This document shows positions 56,493 to 64,000 of a DNA stretch of 64,000 nt, one piece after another. Source of the stretch: Corynebacterium liangguodongii. Its GTDB lineage: Bacteria; Actinomycetota; Actinomycetes; Mycobacteriales; Mycobacteriaceae. The position numbers and the translations under genes were made by a program. The first letter of the stretch is position 1; each line of letters opens with the position of its first letter. Under the pieces are notes generated by a model that was not told the origin of the DNA, made no database searches, and saw only the letters and a program-made list of their open reading frames with translations. Where the stretch lies: assembly GCF_003070865.1 (NCBI RefSeq), contig NZ_CP026948.1:1550001-1614000 (forward strand), given 5' to 3'.

Positions 56493-57587
56493 TTAGACGT
56501 TCTGGTTGGGGTCGTTGTAGTTCTCGCCGCCGCGCGTGCCCGTGCGGTCCGAGTTGAACGGGTGCGTCGTCGTCGCGTAGGGCTCCTGGCCGATGGACTC
56601 CAGCGCCTGAGCGTTGGAGGCCTCCGGGTTGTCGTTGCGGAACGCGATGTATGCCGCGAAGTCTTCCGGAGAGACCGCGCGAACCTCGAAGTTCATCATC
56701 GAGTGGTAGGTACCGCACATCTCGGCGCATCGGCCGACGAAGGCGCCTTCGCGCTCGATGCGCTCGATCTGGAAGGAGCGCTGCTGCTGGTTGGCCTCGG
56801 GGTGGGCGTAGACGTCGCGCTTGAACAGGAACTCCGGGACCCAGAAGGCGTGGCTGACGTCGCCGGAGGCGAGGCGGAACTCAATCGGGGTGTCGGTGGG
56901 GAGCACCAGCACCGGGACCTCCTCGGTGGTGCCCACGGTCTCGATGAGGTTGTAGTTAAGGTAGGACAGATCGCCCAGCGAGGTGCCGTGGATCGGGTTC
57001 GCGTTCGGCAGCTCCTCGGCGTCGTGCTTCGTCTTCTCGGCCTGCGCCTGGCGCTCCTTATCGACGCCCTCGTAGGCCTGCCCCGTCGGCGAGAGCGCCG
57101 GGTCGATCTGCGCGTAGCCGAACTTCCAGTTCCACTGGAAGGCGGTGACATCGACGGTGACCTCCGGGTCCTTATCCAGTGCCACGGTCTTCGTCTGCGC
57201 CTGCACCGTGAAGAAGAACAAGACGAAGACGATGATGATGGGCACGATGGTCAAGCCCAGCTCCAGCGGGACGTAGTACTGGAGCTGCTTCGGGAACTCC
57301 TCGCCCGACTTCTTCTCCTGCGCCTTGGCGTTCCACTTGAAGATGCCGAAGAGGAACAGGCCCCACATGATGATGCCGATGATCCAGGCCGCAAGCCACA
57401 CCCAGACCCAGAAGTTGTACATCTGGGCACCCTCGGGGGTGACGGGGTCCGGCCAGCCCATGTCGAGCACGTTGGCCAGGGCCTGCGGCGGGGCTACCTC
57501 GCAGCCGGTGAGCGCGAAGCTACCCAGCAGGAGCGAGCCCGCCACGGCAAGCTTCTTGCCCAGGTTGCGGTTCATTTCCTTGTGCAC
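56493..57587 (-). CDS. ctaC: cytochrome c oxidase subunit II
   Basis: A 364-residue lipoprotein subunit II. The lipobox is LTGC with cysteine about residue 29; two helices (about 58-78 and 104-126) anchor it; the CuA domain is at the C terminus with VSHAFWVPEFLFKRDVY and RCAEMCGTYHSMM, giving the Cys, His and Met copper ligands. A charged insert (about 165-200, KERQAQAEKTKHDAEELPN) is typical of corynebacteria and may contact QcrC. GTG 57587 has AGGAAGG nine bases before it; ATG 57575 is possible. Confidence 0.95.
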   Translation of the reverse strand: MHKEMNRNLGKKLAVAGSLLLGSFALTGCEVAPPQALANVLDMGWPDPVTPEGAQMYNFWVWVWLAAWIIGIIMWGLFLFGIFKWNAKAQEKKSGEEFPKQLQYYVPLELGLTIVPIIIVFVLFFFTVQAQTKTVALDKDPEVTVDVTAFQWNWKFGYAQIDPALSPTGQAYEGVDKERQAQAEKTKHDAEELPNANPIHGTSLGDLSYLNYNLIETVGTTEEVPVLVLPTDTPIEFRLASGDVSHAFWVPEFLFKRDVYAHPEANQQQRSFQIERIEREGAFVGRCAEMCGTYHSMMNFEVRAVSPEDFAAYIAFRNDNPEASNAQALESIGQEPYATTTHPFNSDRTGTRGGENYNDPNQNV

Positions 57588-58116
57588 GTGTGTCTGCCTT
57601 CCTGTCCACGCCTTATAAACGCCTGTATCTAAGGCTCTGCCCGCGGCGCTCCGGCGCGCCGCCGACCGCGCCGCGGGGCGGCGCTACCAACGAACGCTCA
57701 CGGTGGTGCCAGAGCATTCCTACCTAGTGAGAATAGTTCATCGCCCCTCCCCCGTCGGAATTCTTAGGCCCAGCCCTCCCCTCACTTCTTCCGCGCCTCT
57801 CCCGCCACGCTTACACGCTCGTATCTCCGCAGCTCGTGCTGCGCGTTTACGTAGTGGTGGGGCCCCGCACAGGCGTGCCTACGCTTGAAGCGTTACCCAG
57901 GTCACACAGGTGGGTAGGCGGTGTCATCCTAAAGTTGGCCCCCATCCGGGGACCTGCCAAAGGTTGACGCGACCGGCCCCGATGCAGCCGGTCTTCTACG
58001 GCGGCGGCATCGCGAACCAGGTTCGCGCCGTATGAGCACACACCCTATTGTTGGGGTATTCACTATCAGCGCGCCGCTGCCGCGGCGCGACCTTATGTGT
58101 CAGGAGGGTTATACGC
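57588..58116. other. 529 bp divergent region ctaC / asnB
   Basis: No gene is supported. A TATAAG-like -10 for ctaC lies at about 57612-57617. The asnB-proximal half holds GACCGGC-(9)-GCCGGTC (57971-57993) and the palindrome CGCGAACCAGGTTCGCG (58011-58027), which could be structures in the asnB leader or operators. Confidence 0.55.
58011..58027. promoter_or_regulatory. 17 bp palindrome ahead of asnB
   Basis: CGCGAACC-A-GGTTCGCG is a perfect odd palindrome about 90 bp before the asnB start, next to the GACCGGC hairpin. Confidence 0.45.
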
Positions 58117-60039
58117 ATGTGCGGTCTCGTCGGCTTTTTGGCAGCCAACCGCGACGCATCGGAATACATCGGCGCCGTCGAGGGGGCTTTGCCCTGCATG
58201 TACCACCGGGGGCCGGATGCGGCGGGGACCTGGAACGACTCTGACGCCGTCTTCGGTTTCAACCGGCTGGCCATTATCGATATCGCCCATTCCGACCAGC
58301 CGCTGCGCTGGGGACCGGCCGAGGACCCGCAGCGCTACGCGCTGGTGTTTAACGGGGAGATCTACAACTACCTCGAGCTGCGCGAGGAGCTCACCGCCGC
58401 GGGATACACCTTCGCCACCGAGGGAGACGGCGAGACGATCGTGGTGGGCTACCACCACTTCGGTAAGGCCGTAGTCGAGCACCTGCGGGGCATGTTTGCG
58501 TTCCTCATCTGGGATACCCGCACCCGCACGATGTTCGCGGCCCGCGACCAGTTCGGGATCAAACCGCTCTACTTTGCCACTACCCCGCGCGGCACGGTGT
58601 TTGCCTCGGAGAAGAAATCGATCCTCGCGATGGCCGAGGCCATAGGCCTCGACCTCGGGCTCGACCGCCGCGCGATCGAGCACTACGTGGACCTGCAGTA
58701 CGTGCCCGAGCCCGAGAGCCTCCACGGGGGGATCAGGCGCGTGGAATCCGGGTGCACGGTCACGCTCCGCCCCGGCGAGGAGGTCTCGCCGCGGCGCTAC
58801 TTCCGCCCCTCGTTTTCCACCACGCCCGTGCGCGGGGGCTCCGAGCAGGAGCTGTACAAGGCTATCGCCGGGGCGCTGGAAGATAGCGTCGAAAAGCACA
58901 TGCGTGCCGACGTCACAGTCGGCTCCTTCCTCTCTGGCGGCATCGACTCGACCGCCATTGCCACCCTGGCCAAGCGCCACAACCCCAACCTGTTGACCTT
59001 TACCACGGGGTTCGAGCGGGAGGGCTACTCCGAAGTCGACGTCGCCGCCGAATCGGCCGAAGCCATCGGCGTCGAGCACATCGTCAAGATCGTCAGCCCC
59101 GAGGAATTCGCCGGCGCGATCCCGGAGATCATGTGGTACCTCGATGACCCCGTCGCAGACCCGGCCCTCGTCCCGCTCTACTTCGTGGCACAAGAGGCGC
59201 GCAAGCACGTCAAGGTCGTGCTCTCCGGCGAGGGCGCCGACGAGCTCTTCGGCGGCTACACCATCTACAAAGAGCCGCTCTCGCTCGCGCCGTTTGAGAA
59301 GATCCCCGCCCCGCTCAACCGTGGCCTCAACCGGTTAAGCCGCATCCTGCCCGAGGGCATGAAGGGCAAGAGCCTGCTCGAGCGCGGCACCACCCCGATC
59401 GAGGACCGCTACTACGGCAACGCCCGGTCGTTCAACTTCGCCCAGCTCCAGCGCGTCATCCCCTGGGCCAAGCCCGAGTGGGATCACCGCGAGGTCACCG
59501 CCCCCATCTACGCCGCCTCCACCGAGATGGACCCGGTGGCGCGGATGCAAAACCTCGACCTGTTCACGTGGATGCGCGGAGACATCCTGGTCAAGGCGGA
59601 CAAGATGAACATGGCCAACTCCTTGGAGCTGCGCGTGCCCTTTTTGGATAAGGAGGTCTTCCGGGTCGCCCAAACGATCCCCGTCGACCAAAAGATCACG
59701 CACGGCACCACCAAATACGCCCTGCGCAAGGCGATGGAGTCGATCGTCCCGGCGCACGTGCTGCACCGCAAGAAGCTGGGATTCCCGGTCCCGCTGCGCC
59801 ACTGGCTCGCCGGCGACGAACTCTACGGGTGGGCCGAGGACACCATCAAGGCCTCCGGCACCGACGAGATCTTCAACATCCCCGAGGTCCTCGCGATGCT
59901 CAAGGAGCACCGCGAGGGGGTAAGCGACCACTCCCGGCGCCTGTGGACGGTGCTGGCCTTTATGATCTGGCACGGCATCTTCGTCGAGCACCGCATCGAC
60001 CCGGGCATCGAGCGCAAGGACTACCCCGTCACCCTTTAG
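58117..60039 (+). CDS. asnB: glutamine-hydrolysing asparagine synthetase-like amidotransferase (LtsA type)
   Basis: A 640-residue class II glutamine amidotransferase of the AsnB family. Cys2 after the initiator Met is the glutaminase nucleophile (MCGLVGFLA); the PP-loop SGGIDS (about 272) and GEGADELFGGY (about 372) belong to the synthetase domain. In Corynebacterium glutamicum the 640-residue orthologue LtsA amidates meso-diaminopimelate of peptidoglycan precursors and gives lysozyme and temperature sensitivity when lost; size and position beside ctaC match. ATG 58117 has AGGAGG ten bases upstream. Confidence 0.94.
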   Translation: MCGLVGFLAANRDASEYIGAVEGALPCMYHRGPDAAGTWNDSDAVFGFNRLAIIDIAHSDQPLRWGPAEDPQRYALVFNGEIYNYLELREELTAAGYTFATEGDGETIVVGYHHFGKAVVEHLRGMFAFLIWDTRTRTMFAARDQFGIKPLYFATTPRGTVFASEKKSILAMAEAIGLDLGLDRRAIEHYVDLQYVPEPESLHGGIRRVESGCTVTLRPGEEVSPRRYFRPSFSTTPVRGGSEQELYKAIAGALEDSVEKHMRADVTVGSFLSGGIDSTAIATLAKRHNPNLLTFTTGFEREGYSEVDVAAESAEAIGVEHIVKIVSPEEFAGAIPEIMWYLDDPVADPALVPLYFVAQEARKHVKVVLSGEGADELFGGYTIYKEPLSLAPFEKIPAPLNRGLNRLSRILPEGMKGKSLLERGTTPIEDRYYGNARSFNFAQLQRVIPWAKPEWDHREVTAPIYAASTEMDPVARMQNLDLFTWMRGDILVKADKMNMANSLELRVPFLDKEVFRVAQTIPVDQKITHGTTKYALRKAMESIVPAHVLHRKKLGFPVPLRHWLAGDELYGWAEDTIKASGTDEIFNIPEVLAMLKEHREGVSDHSRRLWTVLAFMIWHGIFVEHRIDPGIERKDYPVTL

Positions 60040-60057
60040 AGGGCCTACCCGCGGCGT

Positions 60058-60087
60058 AAAAATCCCCCCGCGAGGCGCAGGGGGATT
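60058..60087 (-). terminator. erpA-side terminator
   Basis: Minus strand AATCCCCC / GGGGGATT stem with an 11-base loop followed by TTTACG, 15 bases after the erpA-like stop; it also separates the convergent asnB. Confidence 0.8.
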
Positions 60088-60101
60088 GGGGCGAGGGCGG
60101 C

Positions 60102-60446
60102 CTAGTTAAAGGAATCGCCGCAGGCGCAGGAGCTGCCGGCGTTGGGGTTATCGATGGTAAAGCCCTGCTGCTCGATCGTGTCGGCGAAATCGATCGTCGC
60201 GCCCATGAGGTAGGGAACACTCATTTTGTCCACCACGAGGCGCACCCCGCCGAACTCGTCGGCCTTATCGCCGTCGAGGTCGCGATCATCGAAGTAGAGC
60301 TGGTAGCGCAGGCCCGCGCAGCCGCCCGGCTGGACCGCGATGCGCAGGGACAGGTCGTTGCGCCCCTCCTGGTCGAGCAGGGCCTTCGCCTTCGCGGCGG
60401 CGGCGTCCGTGAGGGTGACTCCCGTAGTCGAGGTCGGTGCAGTCAT
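60102..60446 (-). CDS. erpA: HesB/IscA-family iron-sulfur insertion protein (ErpA-like)
   Basis: A 114-residue A-type carrier that hands 2Fe-2S or 4Fe-4S clusters to target proteins. The three ligand cysteines are in PGGCAGLRY (about 49) and SSCACGDSF (about 108-112), the CxC pair. ATG 60446 (MTAPTSTTGVTLTD) begins the family domain. It stands alone between asnB and the DUF3043 gene; its nearness to respiratory genes fits cluster supply to QcrA. Confidence 0.9.
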   Translation of the reverse strand: MTAPTSTTGVTLTDAAAAKAKALLDQEGRNDLSLRIAVQPGGCAGLRYQLYFDDRDLDGDKADEFGGVRLVVDKMSVPYLMGATIDFADTIEQQGFTIDNPNAGSSCACGDSFN

Positions 60447-60679
60447 GTGGGTACTCCTTGGCAACTATGTCGTGGTTTCCGCGCTCGGTGTGCCCTGTCG
60501 CGGTATGAAACGCGGTATGAAAAACGTTTTCTTCGATACAGACTACTCACCGAGCCGCGGGCCGGAGGGAGGCGGAAGGCCCCACGCGAGGGCGAGGAGG
60601 GCTATGACCCGCATCTCCGAACTACCGGATCCAACGATCCGCCCGGCGGGTTTATTCCCAGAGCGGGCCGGGCGCCTTG

Positions 60680-60685
60680 TAGCCT
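60680..60685 (+). promoter_or_regulatory. -10 element of a probably leaderless DUF3043 gene
   Basis: TAGCCT in TTGTAGCCT ends 7 bases before GTG 60693 with no ribosome-binding site between. Confidence 0.4.
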
Positions 60686-60692
60686 GGGACGC

Positions 60693-61451
60693 GTGAGAAT
60701 TCCGTGGCAGAAATCCGATAGCGAGGGCGGTTCGACGGCGATCGAGCTGCCGAAGGAGCCCGCAGGCCCCAAGGGCTCGGCCAAAAAGAACGCAGGTGCG
60801 TCCCGCGAAAGCGCCGGGCCTAGAGCCCAGGGCGACGCGCCGCTGCCCAAGGGCTATACCCCGCCGAAGGGCCGCCCCACCCCGAAGCGCCACGAGCAGG
60901 AGATCAAGCGCGGGGTGGTGCGCGACCCGAACGCGCTCACACCGGCGCAGCAGGCTCAGCGCAACAAGGAACTGAAGAAGTCCATGTCCCCACAGGAGTG
61001 GAAGGACTACAAGAAGCGCCAGCGCGAGCAGCGCCGGGAGGCAACCCGCGAGGCCCAGGCGAGGATGGACGCCGGCGATGAGCGCTACATGCTCGACCGC
61101 GACAAAGGCGAGGTCCGCGCCTTTGTGCGCGACTGGGTGGACTCGCGGCGCTTCATCAACAACTGGGTCATGCCGGCGGCGCTGGTCATCCTCGTGTTGA
61201 CGTTCGCGGTGTCCTACGCCACCCCGCAGGTTGCCAACGCGATCTCGTTGATCTCACTGGCGTTTATGATCACCATCATCGCCGAGGCGTTGATCATCGG
61301 CCGCGGTGCCAACCGCGCCGTGACGCAGAAGTTCCCGGGCAGCGGCGAGACCGGGTTTGCGCTCGGCATGTACGCCTTCTCCCGTGCCACCCAGCCGCGC
61401 CGCTGGCGCACCCCGAAGCCGCGGGTTGCCGCGGGCAAGAAGGTCAACTGA
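60693..61451 (+). CDS. DUF3043 membrane protein
   Basis: A 252-residue protein of the actinobacterial DUF3043 family. A long basic, Lys/Gln/Arg-rich cytoplasmic part (about 1-140, KGYTPPKGRPTPKRHEQEIKRG, then repeated QRE/KKRQREQRRE) precedes two transmembrane helices (about 152-172 and 178-198) and a basic tail. Function unknown. GTG 60693 opens MRIPWQKSDSEGG. The stop is one base before the CobT-like start. Confidence 0.88.
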   Translation: MRIPWQKSDSEGGSTAIELPKEPAGPKGSAKKNAGASRESAGPRAQGDAPLPKGYTPPKGRPTPKRHEQEIKRGVVRDPNALTPAQQAQRNKELKKSMSPQEWKDYKKRQREQRREATREAQARMDAGDERYMLDRDKGEVRAFVRDWVDSRRFINNWVMPAALVILVLTFAVSYATPQVANAISLISLAFMITIIAEALIIGRGANRAVTQKFPGSGETGFALGMYAFSRATQPRRWRTPKPRVAAGKKVN

Positions 61452-61452
61452 C

Positions 61453-62457
61453 GTGAACGGGCAGCCTCACACGAGCAGCCGGGAGCTGTTTCGGGGCGTC
61501 GATACGCCAGACGAAGCCGCCGCGGCGCAGGTGCGCGAGGCCCTCGCGGCCTCGGTCCGCGGGCGCTCGTTCGGCCGCCTCGGGGAGATCGCGGCGTGGG
61601 TGGCCGCGTGCCAGTCGGAGACCGTGCCCGCCCCGTTTGAGCGCCCCCGCGCCATCGTCGTGGCGGGCAACCACGGCGTCGCGACCCGCGGCCTGTCCGC
61701 GTACGCCCCAGAGGCCTCGGCCGCGCAGGTCGAGGAGATCCGCTCCGGCGGCGGGCCCGGGAACAGCGTGGCGCGGGCCGCGAACTCCTCGCTGCGGCTT
61801 ATCGACGCCTTCGTCACCGCCCCCTGCGGCGCCATCGACATCGAAGACGCCATGAGCGCCGAGGAGTTCGATCGCGCCCTGACGCTGGGCGTGGAGGTGG
61901 CTGATCAGGAGGTCGACGCCGGCACCGACCTCATCATCCCCGGCGATGTCGGGGTGGGAAACACCACCGTTGCAGCGGTTGTGTTCGGCGTGCTCACCCG
62001 TACAGAACCCGTCGTCGCGGTGGGCCGCGGGAGCGGGATTAGCGACGATGTGTGGAAGGTCAAGGTCGCCGCGGTGCGCGACGCCATGTTCCGCTGCCGC
62101 GACTTCGCCGACGACACCGAGCGCGTCCTGCGGGTCGCCTCCTCCCCCGACTTCGTCTTCCTCGTCGCGCTTATCGCGCAGGCCGCGGTGCGGCGCACGC
62201 CCGTGCTTATCGATAGCGCCTACGGCGCGGTGGCGGCCTTCGTTGCCGAAAAGCTCGCCCCCGGCACCAAGCGGTGGCTCGCGGCGGGACAGCTCAGCCC
62301 GGAGCCGTGCCACACCGTCTGCGTCCAGGCGCTCGGGTTGACCCCCGTCCTCGCCCTCGACATGTCCACGGGTCAGGCCGCGGGGTCGCTGCTCGCCCTT
62401 CCCGTCATCAACACCGCCGCAGAGCTCGTCGGCGAGGAGCTCGGCGGCCGCGAGTAG
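61453..62457 (+). CDS. CobT-like nicotinate-nucleotide phosphoribosyltransferase
   Basis: A 334-residue protein of the CobT family, which forms alpha-ribazole phosphate from dimethylbenzimidazole and NaMN in cobamide synthesis. Family features: VAGNHGVATRGLSAYAPEASA (about 72-92), GGGPGNSVAR, GDVGVGNTT (about 170) and LALPVI near the end. The expected RLGEGTGA loop with the catalytic glutamate reads STGQAAGS here (about 312), so the general base is apparently Gln, and GEMGIGNTT is GDVGVGNTT. No cobU/cobS neighbour is in this window. GTG 61453 follows the DUF3043 stop by one base. Confidence 0.8.
   Translation: MNGQPHTSSRELFRGVDTPDEAAAAQVREALAASVRGRSFGRLGEIAAWVAACQSETVPAPFERPRAIVVAGNHGVATRGLSAYAPEASAAQVEEIRSGGGPGNSVARAANSSLRLIDAFVTAPCGAIDIEDAMSAEEFDRALTLGVEVADQEVDAGTDLIIPGDVGVGNTTVAAVVFGVLTRTEPVVAVGRGSGISDDVWKVKVAAVRDAMFRCRDFADDTERVLRVASSPDFVFLVALIAQAAVRRTPVLIDSAYGAVAAFVAEKLAPGTKRWLAAGQLSPEPCHTVCVQALGLTPVLALDMSTGQAAGSLLALPVINTAAELVGEELGGRE
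61797..61809 (+). repeat. dispersed 13-mer copy 7
   Basis: Exact GCTTATCGACGCC in the CobT-like gene, phase encoding Leu-Ile-Asp-Ala. Confidence 0.6.
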
Positions 62458-62471
62458 CCCCCCCGGGGGGG
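62458..62471. other. C7G7 palindrome between convergent CobT-like gene and ilvE
   Basis: CCCCCCCGGGGGGG directly follows the CobT-like stop codon. With no loop it is unlikely to form a useful hairpin on its own; it may be part of a convergent terminator. Confidence 0.35.
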
Positions 62472-62500
62472 CGGCCCCGACCGGGATCTGGGAGCCAGGT

Positions 62501-63658
62501 CTAGGAGACGGTGTCAGTGTCAGTGTCAGTGTCAGTGCCGGTGACGGAGTCCGCATCCACGAGGACGTGGTTCCACTCGTGGGTGTCTTCGACCTCCCCC
62601 TCCTGGATGGCGCGCAGTCGCTTACGCATCTTCATGGTCACCTCGCCCGGCTCGTTGCCGCCGACGACAAACTCCCCGCCATTGGACATGACCTTGCCCA
62701 CGGGGGTGATCACCGCGGCAGTGCCGCACGCCATGGTCTCGGTGATATCTCCCGCGGCCACGCCCTCGCGCCACTCGTCGACGGTGATGCGCCGCTCCTG
62801 CGTCTCGTAGCCGAGGTCGCGCGCGACCTGCAGCAGGGAAAGGCGCGTGATGCCGGGGAGGAGCGAGCCCGAGAGCTCCGGGGTGACCACCGTGACCCCG
62901 GTATCTTCCGTACCGTAGACAAACATGAGGTTCATCCCGCCCATTTCCTCGATGTAGCGTCGCTCGATGGCGTCGAGCCAGACGACCTGGTCGCACCCCT
63001 TTTCGTCGGCCTGCGCCTGCGCGAGGAGGGAGGCGGCGTAGTTGCCAGCGAACTTCGCATCGCCCGTACCACCGGGGGCGGCTCGGACGTATTCCTCGGA
63101 GATCCACACGGACACGGGCCGAACCCCGCCGGTGAAGTAGGCGCCGACGGGCGAGGCGATGACGTAGAAGGTGTAGCTCGACGAGGGTTTCACCCCGAGC
63201 GAGGCCTCAGTGCCGATCATAAACGGGCGCAGGTAGAGGGAGGATTCCCCGCCGGCTTGGGGAACCCAGCGCTGGTCTACGGCCACGAGCTGGTGGATTG
63301 CCTCGAGGAAGAGCTCCTCTGGCAGCTCCGGCATGGCGAGGCGGCGCGCGGAGGCACGCAGCCGTTTGGCGTTTTCCTCGGGCCGGAAGGTGGTAATCGC
63401 CCCGCCGCGGTTGCGGAAGGCCTTGAGCCCCTCGAAGATCGCCTGGCCGTAGTGCAAAACGCTCGCCGCCGGGTCGAGGGTGATGGGTGCGTACGGCCGC
63501 ACCTGGGCGTTGTGCCACCCAGACTCGCGGTCGTAATCGATAGAGACCATGTGGTCAGTAAAAACTTGGCCGAACTGTGGCTCACGCAGCACCTCCGCGC
63601 GCTCGGCGTCGGTTGCGGGGCGCGGGTTTTCGGTCACAGCAAATTCGAGGGAGGTCAT
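62501..63658 (-). CDS. ilvE: branched-chain amino acid aminotransferase
   Basis: A 385-residue class IV PLP aminotransferase for Val, Leu and Ile. [32 protein letters not shown], the PLP lysine region [27 protein letters not shown] and [13 protein letters not shown] are typical. The C terminus ends with an added Thr-Asp repeat ([14 protein letters not shown]) encoded by a hexanucleotide tandem repeat. ATG 63658 has no ribosome binding site and a -10 seven bases upstream, so the mRNA is probably leaderless. Divergent from pepA. Confidence 0.95.
   Translation of the reverse strand: MTSLEFAVTENPRPATDAERAEVLREPQFGQVFTDHMVSIDYDRESGWHNAQVRPYAPITLDPAASVLHYGQAIFEGLKAFRNRGGAITTFRPEENAKRLRASARRLAMPELPEELFLEAIHQLVAVDQRWVPQAGGESSLYLRPFMIGTEASLGVKPSSSYTFYVIASPVGAYFTGGVRPVSVWISEEYVRAAPGGTGDAKFAGNYAASLLAQAQADEKGCDQVVWLDAIERRYIEEMGGMNLMFVYGTEDTGVTVVTPELSGSLLPGITRLSLLQVARDLGYETQERRITVDEWREGVAAGDITETMACGTAAVITPVGKVMSNGGEFVVGGNEPGEVTMKMRKRLRAIQEGEVEDTHEWNHVLVDADSVTGTDTDTDTDTVS
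62513..62536 (-). repeat. hexanucleotide tandem repeat at the ilvE 3' end
   Basis: Four perfect GTCAGT units (plus strand) encode a Thr-Asp tail. The unit is six bases, so copy changes keep frame. Confidence 0.9.
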
Positions 63659-63665
63659 GGGTCAC

Positions 63666-63671
63666 ACACTA
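63666..63671 (-). promoter_or_regulatory. ilvE: -10 element of the leaderless ilvE promoter
   Basis: Minus strand TAGTGT, 7 bases, then ATG 63658, with no ribosome-binding sequence. Confidence 0.5.
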
Positions 63672-63776
63672 CTCCGGCCGCACGGTACGGTTGGCTCTGG
63701 TTGCCGATTGCGCCGACGCCGCGCGCCCGGCTCCGCCCAACTAGTCTTTGCACAGCGTGAAAGGTGTGATTCTTCC

Positions 63777-64000
63777 ATGACCTTCGAGGTCTCTTTGCCC
63801 GCCCGCGGCTCCCACGTAGCGGTGGAGTTTGCCACCTCGCTCCCCGCCGATCCCGGGGTGCGTCTCGTACCCGCTGCCGCGGGTGACGGCCTAGAGCTCC
63901 CTATCACCGCGATGAGCACACCGGGCACGCTCGAGGCGTTGGAGCACCTCGGGGCAACAGGCAAGGCCGGGGAGATCACCCGCCTGCTCGACGGCTCATC
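63777..64000 (+). CDS. pepA: leucyl aminopeptidase, 3' end outside window
   Basis: Only 74 codons are visible: MTFEVSLPARGSHVAVEF..., an N-terminal domain rich in Ala, Leu and Gly with no catalytic motif yet. The assignment rests on position after ilvE, as in other corynebacteria, and on the fit to the variable N-terminal domain of leucyl aminopeptidases (M17 family). ATG 63777 has a weak AAAGGTG eleven bases upstream. Treat the product name as probable. Confidence 0.6.
   Translation, partial: MTFEVSLPARGSHVAVEFATSLPADPGVRLVPAAAGDGLELPITAMSTPGTLEALEHLGATGKAGEITRLLDGS

Noticed and set aside
57847-58041. 64-codon open frame in the ctaC/asnB gap
   Set aside because: No ribosome binding site, no recognisable motif, and it runs through the palindrome and hairpin ahead of asnB.

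Overview
The window is a stretch of high-GC actinobacterial chromosome that I would place in Corynebacterium or a close relative. The evidence is the gene order and content: a division and cell-wall (dcw) cluster running mraZ to divIVA with sepF, yggS and pgeF inside it; idsB-mptA-Rv2175c-pknL-aroG next to it; and a qcrCAB/ctaE/ctaCF respiratory block beside ltsA-type asnB. DivIVA (Wag31), an MTB12-like lipoprotein, lipomannan glycosyltransferases (MptA, PimB) and class II DAHP synthase are all typical of mycolic-acid bacteria. I see no rRNA, tRNA, CRISPR, prophage or insertion sequence. The window is mainly conserved core chromosome, almost entirely coding, with many 1-11 bp overlaps between genes.

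Layout. 1-5.0 kb (minus): 5' part of dnaE, then an ABC exporter operon (fusion lipoprotein, ATPase, MacB-like permease). 5.1-7.1 kb (minus): lspA-rluD-small membrane-anchored protein. 7.2-9.8 kb (plus): a lipoprotein and an ABC-F ATPase. 9.8-12.8 kb: MTB12-like lipoprotein, asparaginase and dinB. 12.9-16.4 kb (minus): ileS behind a T-box leader. 16.6-37.0 kb (minus): dcw cluster in transcription order mraZ, rsmH, ftsL-like, ftsI, murE, murF, mraY, murD, ftsW, murG, murC, ftsQ, ftsZ, pgeF, yggS, sepF, yggT, divIVA. 37.5-44.9 kb: DUF3040 protein, SAV_6107-type HEPN protein, GNAT, idsB, mptA, Rv2175c homologue, pknL and aroG. 45.0-50.6 kb (minus): RNase AS, small membrane protein, plsC, glk, pimB and two NlpC/P60 hydrolases. 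51.2-57.6 kb (minus): qcrB, qcrA, qcrC, ctaE, ctaF, ctaC. 57.6-64 kb: asnB/ltsA, erpA-like, DUF3043, a CobT-like protein, ilvE and the start of pepA.

How it fits together. The genes build the envelope of a polar-growing cell (precursor synthesis, lipid II, septum, DivIVA pole, peptidoglycan amidation by LtsA, NlpC/P60 hydrolysis, polyprenyl and mannolipid synthesis). The bc1-aa3 genes encode most of its respiratory supercomplex.

I did not find a new multi-gene defence or metabolic system. The best unexplained signals are at nucleotide level. A 13-mer (GCTTATCGACGCC) occurs seven times exactly, on both strands and in two reading phases of unrelated genes. There are also several large intergenic inverted repeats, a second and inverted copy of the MraZ box, paired SOS-box-like sites, overlapping palindromes before ctaE, and a CobT-like protein that appears to lack the usual catalytic glutamate.
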